Shown here piece by piece: positions 56,475 to 64,000 of a stretch of 64,000 nt of DNA. A program made the translations under genes and the position numbers. The stretch lies in contig JAEUIW010000016.1 in the NCBI GenBank assembly GCA_016794925.1, positions 1 to 64,000 of the forward strand, in the 5' to 3' direction. Under the pieces are notes generated by a model that worked only from the letters and a program-made list of their open reading frames with translations, had not been told where the DNA came from and made no database searches. Origin of the DNA: Phycisphaerae bacterium (GTDB lineage Bacteria > Planctomycetota > Phycisphaerae > Phycisphaerales > UBA1924). Within the stretch, counting starts at the first letter, position 1; each line of letters begins with the position of its first letter.

Positions 56475-58072
56475 CCGCGCCCGTGCTCATCGTGCTGCCG
56501 CAGGGCCTGAACGTATCCGGCGTGACGGTGTGGGCGGTCCGGTTGGCCGGCGCGCTCGCCGCGCGGGGCCGCCCCGTGACGCTCCTGCTCCACGCCGAGC
56601 CCGCGGTCCAGGGGAGGATCGGGGTGGCCCCGCACCCCGACGTGCGCGTGCTCCGACCGGCCGGGCTCCCGGCGCTGGGGCCCGACGAGCCCGACACCGG
56701 CGGGCCCTTCGAGGCGCGCATGTCGAAACTGACTCCCGCGTACCTGGCCGCGTTCGATCAGGCCGGGCCCGGATCGGATGCGCCGCTCATCGTCATCCCG
56801 AACCTGCACGCGGACAGCTACGCCGCGGCGGTCGAGGCCGCCCGCGCCCGCCCCGGTCGCACGCGTGTGATCGGCTGGCAGCATTCCGACATCGCGTACG
56901 ACCTGCGTGTGCTGGAGCATTTCGAGCCGGCCCTGAGCGCGATCGTCGCCGTCAGCGATCGGATCGAGTCCCGCTGGCGCGACGCGCGCGCCGCACGCCC
57001 CGGCCCGGTCGCCCCGCGAGAGGGCGAGCGGCCCCCCCCGCCGATCGAGAACATCCCGTACGGCGTGCCCATCCCCGGGGCCGTCCCCGTCCGGCCACCC
57101 CTGCGCGGCGAATCGGGCCCGTGCCGCCCCCTTCGCCTGATCTACTCCGGACGACTGGAGCACTTCCAGAAGCGGGTCCTCGCCCTGGTTCATCTCTCGG
57201 ATCAGCTCGCGTCCCGCGACGTGTGGCACGAAATGTCGATCGTGGGCGACGGCCCGGCGCGGGCGGACCTCGCTGGCCTGGTGCGCGAGCACGGGGCCGC
57301 GGGCCGCGTCGCGTTGCTCGGGCCGAGCGGCCCGGCCCGGGTGCTCGAGCTTCTCGACGCGCACGACGTGCTCGTGCTCCCGTCACGGTACGAGGGGCTG
57401 AGCGTCTCGATGCTGGAGGCGATGTCGCGCGGCTGCGTCCCGGTGCTGGCCCGGACGGATTCGGGCGCGGCGCAGGCCGTCACGCCAGGTGTCGATGGCG
57501 AGATCGCCCCGGTCTCGATGCGTGCGGACGAGTCGGAAGCCGGGGTCGCTCTGGCCGAGGCGACCATCATGTTGCTGCGGCGCGACCCGACGCTGGAGCG
57601 GACCCGTGCGGCGGCGTATCGGACGGCGGGCGAGCGATTCTCGATCGGCGCGCACGCCGACCGCGTGTCCGCGCTCCTCGACCGCGTCGCCTCGGAGCCC
57701 TCGCGGGCGTGGCCGCCGGATCGCCCTGTCGAGTTCGGCGGGTCCGTGGGGCCCGACGCGAGCGTGAGGCTCGCGGCCCTTCTGGATCAGCTTCGCGGGC
57801 GTGCGGTGGCGGTCCACGGCACGGGACGGCACACGGCCGAATTGTGGCGCGTCTTCGCCGCCGGCCCCGCCCGGCTGGTGGCGCTCTGCGACGATGACCG
57901 CCAGCGGCACGGGACACGCGCCCACGGCCTGCCCGTGGTCGCGCCCGAGGAGGCCGGTCGCGCCGGCGCGACGGACATCATCATCTCATCGTTCATGCAC
58001 CAGGACGCGATCTGGGCCCGCCGCGATGTGTACCGCGCCCAGGGGCTCGCGGTCCATCGGATCTACCGCTGA
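56471..58072 (+). CDS. GT4 glycosyltransferase with C-terminal GxGxHT module
   Basis: A 533-residue protein coupled to the tandem GT4 by ATGA. Residues 1-400 are a GT4 glycosyltransferase (VIVLPQGLNVSGVTVWAVRL, LRLIYSGRLEHFQKRVL, VGDGPARADLAGL, PSRYEGLSVSMLEAMSRG). The C-terminal module begins at residue 450: GTGRHT, ALCDDD, then DIIISSFMHQDAIW and a terminal VHRIYR. This is the third copy in the region. The gene ends 11 bases before the convergent FabZ-like gene. Confidence 0.87.
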   Translation: MTAPVLIVLPQGLNVSGVTVWAVRLAGALAARGRPVTLLLHAEPAVQGRIGVAPHPDVRVLRPAGLPALGPDEPDTGGPFEARMSKLTPAYLAAFDQAGPGSDAPLIVIPNLHADSYAAAVEAARARPGRTRVIGWQHSDIAYDLRVLEHFEPALSAIVAVSDRIESRWRDARAARPGPVAPREGERPPPPIENIPYGVPIPGAVPVRPPLRGESGPCRPLRLIYSGRLEHFQKRVLALVHLSDQLASRDVWHEMSIVGDGPARADLAGLVREHGAAGRVALLGPSGPARVLELLDAHDVLVLPSRYEGLSVSMLEAMSRGCVPVLARTDSGAAQAVTPGVDGEIAPVSMRADESEAGVALAEATIMLLRRDPTLERTRAAAYRTAGERFSIGAHADRVSALLDRVASEPSRAWPPDRPVEFGGSVGPDASVRLAALLDQLRGRAVAVHGTGRHTAELWRVFAAGPARLVALCDDDRQRHGTRAHGLPVVAPEEAGRAGATDIIISSFMHQDAIWARRDVYRAQGLAVHRIYR

Positions 58073-58083
58073 TCGCGCCGGCG

Positions 58084-58605
58084 CTAGATCACCATCCCGC
58101 TGATGCGCGATTCGAACACCAGCCGCCCGTTGACCACGCCCTGGATGTCGCTGATGAACCGGCGGGCGCTGACCTTCACCTCCTGGCAGAGCAGGAAAAG
58201 GTCGTCCCCCGGAACGACCGCGGCCCGGAACGTGGCGTCCTCGATCCGAAGGAACCCGGCAAGCTTGGGCTTCTCGAAGCGGACGTTGTAGAGGAAGCTC
58301 CCGAGCTGCGCGCCGCACTCGACCATCAGCACGCCCGGGAACATGGGGCGGCCGGGGAAATGACCCGAGACCCAGAACGCATCGTTGCGGATGTGCTTGA
58401 GCGCCACGCCACGAGCATGGTCATCGGACTTCCACACGATCCAGTCCAGCAGCGCCATCCGATCGCGGTGGGGGTTCCATCGCTCGAGGTCCTGGCGCGA
58501 CAACGTCCGGCGTGACAGATCGATCGCGCCCAGGTCGAAGAGGAACGGCTTGATGCCGCTCGTCCCCGTTTCGGCGTCGGTCTGCACCCCGGTGCCGTGG
58601 CTCAT
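58084..58605 (-). CDS. FabZ-like 3-hydroxyacyl-ACP dehydratase (hotdog fold)
   Basis: A 173-residue hotdog-fold protein with the FabZ active-site motif HFPGRPMFPGVLMVE (about residues 87-101), in which His and Glu are catalytic. FabZ dehydrates 3-hydroxyacyl-ACP in fatty-acid synthesis. About 40 N-terminal residues before the hotdog core are not typical. It lies 10 bases downstream of the Hc1-like gene on the same strand and is probably co-transcribed with it. The ATG at 58605 has no strong Shine-Dalgarno sequence. It may be a paralogue devoted to a special acyl chain rather than the housekeeping FabZ. Confidence 0.85.
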   Translation of the reverse strand: MSHGTGVQTDAETGTSGIKPFLFDLGAIDLSRRTLSRQDLERWNPHRDRMALLDWIVWKSDDHARGVALKHIRNDAFWVSGHFPGRPMFPGVLMVECGAQLGSFLYNVRFEKPKLAGFLRIEDATFRAAVVPGDDLFLLCQEVKVSARRFISDIQGVVNGRLVFESRISGMVI

Positions 58606-58615
58606 CGCGCGGGCC

Positions 58616-58804
58616 TCAGGCCTTCTCGCCCTCGGCGGCCTTGGACTTCACCAGCACCTCCTCGCGGATCTGCTGGGCCAACGCCTTGAGGTCCTGCATC
58701 GCCTTGCGGATCCGGACTCCCGCGGCCTTGTTCCCGCCGTCAGCCTTGGCCATGTCGGGCTCGATCTCCGCGATCATCTGCTTGAGCTTGTGATACGTTT
58801 CCAC
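58616..58804 (-). CDS. Small histone-H1-like (Hc1-type) protein without basic tail
   Basis: The 62-residue product VETYHKLKQMIAEIEPDM... matches the N-terminal helical part of chlamydial Hc1 (pattern KA-x-GNKAA-x2-R-x-R, then two charged helices), but lacks the long Lys/Ala/Pro tail that condenses DNA. It might still be a nucleoid-associated protein. GTG 58804 is the start because AAGGAA lies 6 bases upstream; a longer frame to 58849 has no ribosome site. A perfect TATAAT lies about 50 bases upstream. It precedes the FabZ-like gene by 10 bases. Confidence 0.75.
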   Translation of the reverse strand: METYHKLKQMIAEIEPDMAKADGGNKAAGVRIRKAMQDLKALAQQIREEVLVKSKAAEGEKA

Positions 58805-58854
58805 GGGGCGTTCCTTGTGGCGTGTGGCGCGCAGGCCCAACCCGCGCAAAGCCG

Positions 58855-58860
58855 ATTATA
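58855..58860 (-). promoter_or_regulatory. Perfect -10 TATAAT of the Hc1-like/FabZ-like operon
   Basis: TATAAT on the minus strand ends 50 bases before the GTG at 58804, leaving a leader of about 40 bases with a good Shine-Dalgarno sequence. No clear -35. Confidence 0.5.
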
Positions 58861-58893
58861 GGGTGCGCGGCGACGCCGGGCTGTCGCCCGAAC

Positions 58894-59991
58894 TCAGTGC
58901 CAGTGGCGGGCCTGCGGCAGCAGCCGGGTCAGCGTCTCCAAGGCCGCGCCCACGTACCGCGGGTGCCCTTCCTTGGTCAGGAACGCGGGCACGCACGCCG
59001 CCATCAGCAGGCGACGCACGTTCGCCAGCGTGACGTAGTCCTCGTGCCCGTTCAGGCCCTGGCGCTTGCGTGCCGCGGCCAGCGCGGCAACCACGTTGAG
59101 GCCCCCCAACTGCTCGGGCCGACCCCAGTGCAGGCGTTCCAGGTACAGCGCGTCCTCGACCCAGTGCCCCGCGTGGACCAGCGCCAGGTCGATCAGCACG
59201 CACGTCCCGTCGGACCGACGCAGCGCGTTGCCCGGGTGCAGGTCCCCGTGGCACCAGGTGTTGATCGGACGCGCGTTCCACCGCTCCATCAGGTGGGGCA
59301 GCAGGTGCTGCACCTGCTTGATGTCCTTGTTCCAGCGCTGCGACTGCTCCATCCCGGACGACTTCGCCGCGTCCCGCGCTTTCGTCAGCAGCGCGTCCCA
59401 GTCCGGTGTCGCGGGCGCATCGCCGGGGGGCGCGGTCGCCGCGGTCCGCGCGTACCAGCGCGCCGTCGCATCGACGAGGTCCGTGGCCGCCCGCGCGTCG
59501 AATTTCACCGAGAGCGGCTGTCCCGGCAGACGCTCCATGACCAGCCAGCACAGGTCATACCCGCCGATTTCCATCCCCGAGGCTTCCACCCGGGGCGTGG
59601 GTCCGCTCGCGCTGCCGCGCGGCACGGAAGCGTCCGAGCCGAGCCCCACCGTCCAACGGAACTCGTTCGGGCCCACCGGCAGCTTCACCACGACATCCGA
59701 TGTTGTGCCCGCCGCATCCGTCCAAGTCGCGAGGCCCGTCGCCGCGCCGCCCTTCTGCCACGGCGACTTGAACCACTGGATCTCGCTCAGCCGACCGTCG
59801 CACATCGATCGAAGCACCGGCGCCAGCGCCGCCGCCAGCCCTGACGCGTCCCCCGACGGTGGCGAGGGTCCCGCAGCGGGAACCTTGACCGGGCCGCGTG
59901 AGCCGTTCGCGCTGCGTTCCGCCGCGGACGAAGCGGGTGCCGCGGCTGGCGCCGCGCCCGGTCCGTCCGCCTTGCGAAGGTCCTCAAGCAT
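58894..59991 (-). CDS. APH-family (aminoglycoside phosphotransferase-like) kinase
   Basis: A 365-residue protein of the APH/choline kinase fold. The catalytic loop is CHGDLHPGNAL (His-Gly-Asp-x4-Asn) and the metal-binding Asp follows in VLIDLALVHAGHW (usually IDW or IDF). VVKLPVGPNEF carries the probable ATP Lys. The first ~45 residues are an Ala/Pro-rich low-complexity leader. Such proteins phosphorylate small hydroxyl compounds; a sugar or choline-type substrate is more likely than an antibiotic here. The start rests on ATG 59991 with GAGG 11 bases upstream. Confidence 0.8.
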   Translation of the reverse strand: MLEDLRKADGPGAAPAAAPASSAAERSANGSRGPVKVPAAGPSPPSGDASGLAAALAPVLRSMCDGRLSEIQWFKSPWQKGGAATGLATWTDAAGTTSDVVVKLPVGPNEFRWTVGLGSDASVPRGSASGPTPRVEASGMEIGGYDLCWLVMERLPGQPLSVKFDARAATDLVDATARWYARTAATAPPGDAPATPDWDALLTKARDAAKSSGMEQSQRWNKDIKQVQHLLPHLMERWNARPINTWCHGDLHPGNALRRSDGTCVLIDLALVHAGHWVEDALYLERLHWGRPEQLGGLNVVAALAAARKRQGLNGHEDYVTLANVRRLLMAACVPAFLTKEGHPRYVGAALETLTRLLPQARHWH

Positions 59992-60153
59992 CCGCTCGGC
60001 ACCTCACTTCCCGGGGCGCGCCGACCCGCACACCCCAGCCGCCGTTGTCGCCGCGATCACTTTCTTTCTACCGCGCCGTCGCTCTCCCGTCCATACGTTG
60101 CCGGTTGTCCACCGGACCGGCGCCGCTCGCCCCAATGTTCCCGTTGTGGTCCG

Positions 60154-61029
60154 CTATCCAGTTCTGGTCGTAATCTGGTCGCACAGCGCGGCAATCTGGG
60201 CAACGCTCAGAGCTTCCGCGCGCCACGACCGGCTCACCCCATCGGGGAGGGTCAGGCCGCGACCGTCGCCCGGTCTCACTCCCAGCTCCGGCCACTCGAT
60301 CCGATCCAGCACCCAGCCCAGTTGCTTGCGGCGGTGCGCGAAGAGCAGTTGCGCGAAATCCGCCAGCCGACGCGGGTCCGTGTGCCCCGCACGTTCCCGC
60401 CGACGCAGCACGACCATCGCGCTGTCTACGTCCGGGCGCGGCCAGAAGCACTCGGGCCCCAGCCGGCCGATCACGCGGATCTCGCACACCGCCGACGCGA
60501 GCACCCCCAGCGGGCCGAACGCTTTCGAGCCCGGTCCCGCCGTGAGCCGGTCCGCGGCCTCGCGCTGCACCGTCACGGCCATGACGCCGCACTCGGGATG
60601 TGACCCCATCAGCGTCATCAAGAGCGGCGTCGCGGCGCCGTACGGCAGGTTCGCCACCAGCGCGAACGCACGCCCCCGCAGCTCCGCGTCGAGCGCCCGC
60701 CCGAGCGTCCGCTTGTCCGCCAGGCAATCCGCGTGAACGACCCGCAACCGCTCGCCGCTCGGCATCCCCGCGCGCCGCGCCTCCAGCGTGGCCGCCAGCG
60801 CATCGTCCAACTCGCACGCGATCACCTCGCACCCGCGCGCCAGCAGTTCCTCCGTCAGCGTCCCCGTCCCGGGCCCGACCTCCACCACCAGCGAACCGGG
60901 CCCGACGCCCGACGCGTCCGCCAGCCGCCTCAGCATGTTGTGATCGATCAGGAAGTTCTGCCCCAGCGAGCGCTTCGGCCGGGCCCCGGCCGCCTCGAGG
61001 ATCGCCCTGATCTGAGCCAGCGTCTGCAC
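60154..61029 (-). CDS. rsmA: 16S rRNA (adenine1518/1519-N6)-dimethyltransferase
   Basis: RsmA/KsgA dimethylates A1518 and A1519 of 16S rRNA. The 291-residue protein shows PKRSLGQNFLID at the N-terminus, motif I VVEVGPGTGTLTEEL, ANLPYGAATPLL (the NLPY motif) and FWPRPDVDSAMV. Start GTG 61029. It lies 30 bases downstream of the HAD-phosphatase gene on the same strand and is probably co-transcribed. The 162-base gap between this gene and the APH gene shows no further feature. Confidence 0.95.
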   Translation of the reverse strand: MQTLAQIRAILEAAGARPKRSLGQNFLIDHNMLRRLADASGVGPGSLVVEVGPGTGTLTEELLARGCEVIACELDDALAATLEARRAGMPSGERLRVVHADCLADKRTLGRALDAELRGRAFALVANLPYGAATPLLMTLMGSHPECGVMAVTVQREAADRLTAGPGSKAFGPLGVLASAVCEIRVIGRLGPECFWPRPDVDSAMVVLRRRERAGHTDPRRLADFAQLLFAHRRKQLGWVLDRIEWPELGVRPGDGRGLTLPDGVSRSWRAEALSVAQIAALCDQITTRTG

Positions 61030-61059
61030 GCGCGCACGCCTCCGCCGGGCCGGCCCCGA

Positions 61060-62004
61060 TCACCACGAGCCCTCGAGGATCCGCTCCAGCGCGTACGCCA
61101 CGCCGTCCTCCGTGTTGGACCTCGTGGTCCGCCCCGCCGCCGCCAGCACCGCGGGCCGCGCGTTGCCCATCGCGATCCCCAGCCCCGCTCCCCGCACCAT
61201 GTCCAGGTCGTTGGTCTCGTCGCCCACCGCGACCACCCGCGCCGGCACGATCCCCTCCCGATCCGCCAGCCACCGCACCGCCGACCACTTCGTCGCCCGC
61301 GGATCGAACAGCTCGACCACCGTCACCGGTGCGTCCAGGCCGTGCGCCGCGGCGTCGCTCGGCAGCGCCAGCGGCGCGAACCGCTGGATCATGGCACGGC
61401 TCGCGAACGACGACTCCAGCCGGCCGTGCAGGCCGTCCACCGCCCGCCCCGTCGCCGTCAGGCCGATCCGCACCGTGTGCTCCGGGTGCTCGTCCTCCGC
61501 GACCGACGCCGCCACCCGCACCCGCGCCCCCATCGATCGGAACCACCACCGCGAAGCAGGATCCACCGACCCCTCACCGTCCGGCGCGGCGACGAAGTAG
61601 TCGTACCCCGCCGCGTGCGCGTCCTTCAGCATCACCGCCGCGTGGCCGTCGCCGAGGATCTCCGCCGCCACGTCCCGCACCAGCGCGCCGTCCATCGCGA
61701 ATCGGAAGAGCGTCGCGCCCGTTCGTGGGCAACTCACCATCGCGCCGCCCGAGACGATCACCGGGTCGTCCCGCCCCAGCGCGTCCAGCGCGTGCCCGCA
61801 CTCCCCCAGCCCCCGTCCCGTGCAGATCACCACGCGCATCCCGGCCTCCCGTGCCCGCTCCACCGCCAAGAGGTTCGCGCGCGAGACGCGCCCCGCCGGG
61901 TCCAGCAGCGTGCCGTCCAGGTCCAGGGCGACAAGGTCGTAGCGCCCGCCGGATCGGCGCACCCCCGCCGCGGTCGATGCCGGACGCTCGGACCCGCTTG
62001 TCAT
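61060..62004 (-). CDS. Cof-type HAD-superfamily phosphatase
   Basis: A 314-residue HAD phosphatase of the Cof (IIB cap) subgroup. Motif I is LVALDLDGTLLDPAG (about residues 24-38), motif II ICTGRG, and motif III/IV lies in VVAVGDETNDLDMVRGAGLGIAMGNA. These enzymes hydrolyse sugar phosphates, flavin mononucleotide or similar. About 20 extra N-terminal residues are Ser/Arg-rich. A TAGCCT box ends 6 bases before the ATG. Upstream of rsmA. Confidence 0.92.
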   Translation of the reverse strand: MTSGSERPASTAAGVRRSGGRYDLVALDLDGTLLDPAGRVSRANLLAVERAREAGMRVVICTGRGLGECGHALDALGRDDPVIVSGGAMVSCPRTGATLFRFAMDGALVRDVAAEILGDGHAAVMLKDAHAAGYDYFVAAPDGEGSVDPASRWWFRSMGARVRVAASVAEDEHPEHTVRIGLTATGRAVDGLHGRLESSFASRAMIQRFAPLALPSDAAAHGLDAPVTVVELFDPRATKWSAVRWLADREGIVPARVVAVGDETNDLDMVRGAGLGIAMGNARPAVLAAAGRTTRSNTEDGVAYALERILEGSW

Positions 62005-62010
62005 GGATCA

Positions 62011-62016
62011 AGGCTA
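62011..62016 (-). promoter_or_regulatory. -10-like box TAGCCT, leaderless geometry, HAD phosphatase gene
   Basis: TAGCCT ends 6 bases before the ATG at 62004. Confidence 0.45.
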
Positions 62017-62051
62017 CCCCGCCCGCTCGACGGGCGCGGCCGCCGAGACCG

Positions 62052-63551
62052 TCACGCGTCCGTTTCGCACACCCCGCCCTCGCACACCCGCCTCGCCCCC
62101 GGACCCAGCGTGATGACGTTCTTGCCCTGCCGTTTGCTCTGCAGCGCGAGCTCGTCGGCCCGATCCAGCAGGTCCTGCGCGCTGGTGCCGTCCCAGGGGT
62201 ACGTCGCCAGCCCGCCGCTGATCGTCAGCGTCCCCGCGGCCTGGTCGCCCAGCTTCGGGAACCGGTGCTCGCAGATCTGCCGCTGGAACCGTGTCGCCAG
62301 CCGCCAGATGTCCGACGGGGGCTTGCTCGCCGGCTGCCGCGGCCCCGTGGGCTCGAAGAACACCACCGCGAACTCGTCCCCGCCGATGCGGCACACCCGG
62401 TCCGACGGCCGGATGCCGCTCTTGAGCAGCCCCACCGTTTCGCGCAGGATCTCGTCCCCCGCGGCGTGCCCGTAGCGATCGTTGTAATGCTTGAAGTTGT
62501 CGATGTCGAACAGCAGCACCGATACCGTCTGCCGCTCGCGCCGCGCGTGCTCGATGGCGTGGCCGAGGTAGGTCTCGAAGTACCGCCGGTTGAACGCCCC
62601 GGTCAGACGGTCGGTGAACGCCATCTGACGCAGCCGCCCCAACCGATCACGAAGCGAAAGCCACAGCCCCAGCCACCGCGCCGCGTCGGCCAGCCCGGCC
62701 CGATCCAGCACCGCGCTCGAGAGCGACCCTGTCGGCTCGCCCGCTCCCGCCTCGGCGCCGATCGGGACGCTGGTCCGACCCGCGGGGGATGCCTCACCGG
62801 GCGCGTGCAGCACCACGTCCCGCGCCCCTGTCCGGCGGCGGATCAGCTCCAGCGCCGGCAGCGCCGCGTCCCGGCCCGCCAGCAGCGCCCGCAACACCGA
62901 CTCCTCGCCCGCGAATTCCGCCGCGCCCGCCATCGACCTGTTCTCGATCGGGGCCGCCGGTTCGGATGCGGCCGCCGCGGGCGCGGAGACCGCTCCGGGA
63001 GCGTGCGCGTGCGGCTCCTCGGGCCGAAGCGACGCGATGAGGCGCTCCGCAAGCTGATCCAATTCCGCCGTCCCCGGCTCGGTCTCCCGACCCGGCCGCG
63101 ACTCCTCGTGTCCGCGCTCGCTCGGCCGCTCGCCCCCGCCCGCGGCACGGCGAACCTCGTCCGGCCCCGCGTCCGGGCCCAGCGCCCCGTCATAGTCCGG
63201 CCGCTCCGAACCCCCCGTGCGCACGATCACGCGCCGCGCGCCCGGATCCACGCGCCGCACCGCCGCCCCGAAGTCGTCCCGCTCCGCCGCGCTCATCGAC
63301 CGGTCCGACTCCTCGCTCACCAGCACCACCGCCGTGTCCGGGCTCTCCGCGTCGATCGGGCTTGCCAGCTCGCCCACCGCCTCGATCGGGCCAGGCGCGG
63401 GCTGCAGCTCGAATCGCCCATCCCGGCGCAGGGACGATTCCAGGCCCGTCCGCCCAACCAGCACCACGCGCAGGGCGCCGCGCGCGGGTGCGTCGCCCGC
63501 GCCCCCCGTCCCGCGCCCCGATGCCGCCGATGGTCCGCTCACGCCGTTCAC
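62052..63551 (-). CDS. GGDEF-domain diguanylate cyclase
   Basis: A 499-residue protein. The C-terminal GGDEF domain (about residues 320-485) has FTDRLTGAFNRRYFE, VLLFDIDNFKHYNDRYGH and RIGGDEFAVVF, an intact active site for making c-di-GMP. The N-terminal ~110 residues look like a divergent receiver-like or Rossmann-type region, followed by a long Ala/Pro/Glu-rich linker. No R-x-x-D inhibitory site was seen with confidence. The start is GTG 63551, overlapping the stop of the upstream gene (GTGA), so the two proteins are likely made together. Confidence 0.92.
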   Translation of the reverse strand: MNGVSGPSAASGRGTGGAGDAPARGALRVVLVGRTGLESSLRRDGRFELQPAPGPIEAVGELASPIDAESPDTAVVLVSEESDRSMSAAERDDFGAAVRRVDPGARRVIVRTGGSERPDYDGALGPDAGPDEVRRAAGGGERPSERGHEESRPGRETEPGTAELDQLAERLIASLRPEEPHAHAPGAVSAPAAAASEPAAPIENRSMAGAAEFAGEESVLRALLAGRDAALPALELIRRRTGARDVVLHAPGEASPAGRTSVPIGAEAGAGEPTGSLSSAVLDRAGLADAARWLGLWLSLRDRLGRLRQMAFTDRLTGAFNRRYFETYLGHAIEHARRERQTVSVLLFDIDNFKHYNDRYGHAAGDEILRETVGLLKSGIRPSDRVCRIGGDEFAVVFFEPTGPRQPASKPPSDIWRLATRFQRQICEHRFPKLGDQAAGTLTISGGLATYPWDGTSAQDLLDRADELALQSKRQGKNVITLGPGARRVCEGGVCETDA

Positions 63552-64000
63552 CTCTCGTCCGCTCGACCCCGCGGCTCATCTTCTTCCCCCAGAAGCATGG
63601 CCAGCTCTTCCGCGCTCAGCTCCACTCCTCCTGTTTCCCCGGCGTGTGCCGGCGTCCCTTGGGAGGTTCCCTCCCCTGTCCCGGGCCCCCAGTCTTCTTC
63701 GCTCGTCAGCCGCAGCGGCGGTGGCGTCCACCGTCGCTCGGGCCCGCTCTCCGTCTGACCGCCAACCGTCGCGATTCCCTTCTGAGTCACCACCACCCGA
63801 GGTCCGGCGTCGGACGTCCCAACCTCCATACGGCCGCGGCTCAGCTCCGGGTTCGCGCCCGCACGGAAGTACCAGATCGCCACCCCGGGCGCATAAACCG
63901 TGAGCGCTGCCGTCACCCGCGCCAGTTCGGGGAGCGATTCGGGCTCCGCCGCGATCATCACGATCCCGTTGTGCGCGCCGGGCCGCGCCCACCCGCCATC
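63548..64000 (-). CDS. 5'-truncated gene upstream of the GGDEF gene
   Basis: The last 150 residues of a protein whose start lies beyond the window; the frame is open through base 64000 (reading DGGWARPGAHNGIVMIAAEPESL at the edge). The segment LARVTAALTVYAPGVAIWYFRAG has a hydrophobic strand-like pattern, and the C-terminal third is Gly/Glu/Pro-rich. No family recognised. An internal GTG/ATG pair at 63961/63958 could start a shorter protein. The GTGA overlap with the GGDEF gene suggests that it acts in the same signalling unit. Confidence 0.65.
   Translation of the reverse strand, partial: DGGWARPGAHNGIVMIAAEPESLPELARVTAALTVYAPGVAIWYFRAGANPELSRGRMEVGTSDAGPRVVVTQKGIATVGGQTESGPERRWTPPPLRLTSEEDWGPGTGEGTSQGTPAHAGETGGVELSAEELAMLLGEEDEPRGRADER

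Noticed and set aside
58894..59991. Aminoglycoside resistance gene
   Set aside because: The fold motifs fit the broad APH/choline kinase superfamily, but nothing in the sequence or context points to antibiotic modification.

Overview
The window is about 64 kb of very GC-rich bacterial chromosome with no rRNA, tRNA, CRISPR array, integrase or insertion sequence that I could recognise. It looks like a planctomycete, most likely of the Phycisphaerae. The evidence is indirect: a pseudopilin-like protein with a prepilin signal and an H-x9-EG-H signature, three SpoIIE/PP2C-type phosphatases, a histone-H1-like (Hc1-type) small protein, secreted amidohydrolase paralogues, and housekeeping genes scattered among unrelated neighbours rather than in classical operons. 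The class-level assignment is inference.

Layout. 1-12.7 kb: a GspF/PilC protein, a threonine-dehydrogenase-like MDR enzyme, an FtsX/MacB-type permease, a membrane PP2C phosphatase, CstA, uracil phosphoribosyltransferase and two secreted amidohydrolase genes, one with two fused domains. 12.8-25.3 kb: a soluble PP2C phosphatase, an ATP-grasp-like protein, an FAD oxidoreductase and aldo/keto reductase pair, lysA, rlmN, the pseudopilin, asnS, a Gly/Asp-rich membrane protein, a GAF-like PP2C phosphatase and truA. 25.3-40.3 kb: a GT4 glycosyltransferase coupled to a secreted unknown, a LuxR-type regulator, trpS, a CPBP protease, a TlpA-like protein without its cysteines, motA/motB, ppdK, pabB and a NUDIX hydrolase. 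40.3-58.1 kb: a glycan-assembly region with seven glycosyltransferase genes (one also carries a methyltransferase), an eighth GT-A-like gene, three stand-alone methyltransferases and a heptose kinase/nucleotidyltransferase with swapped domain order. 58.1-64 kb: a FabZ-like dehydratase, the Hc1-like protein, an APH-family kinase, ksgA, a Cof-type HAD phosphatase, a GGDEF protein and a truncated gene at the edge.

Two patterns stand out. First, at least 14 genes, mostly without a Shine-Dalgarno sequence, carry a TANNNT hexamer (often TA[CG][GC]CT) that ends 5-10 bases before the start codon. This is the geometry of leaderless transcripts. Genes that do have a Shine-Dalgarno sequence either lack such a box or have a -10-like hexamer further upstream. 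Second, three glycosyltransferases of different fold families in the glycan region end in the same roughly 90-residue module (G-[AT]-G-x-H-T, then DD, then SS...H[EQ], then a terminal [LI]Y). I do not recognise this module. It suggests a shared regulatory or ligand-binding part in an undescribed, heptose-containing, methylated glycan pathway.

The genome is tightly packed. Four convergent gene pairs overlap at their 3' ends by 16-47 bases, and many same-strand neighbours share ATGA, GTGA or TTGA stop/start overlaps.
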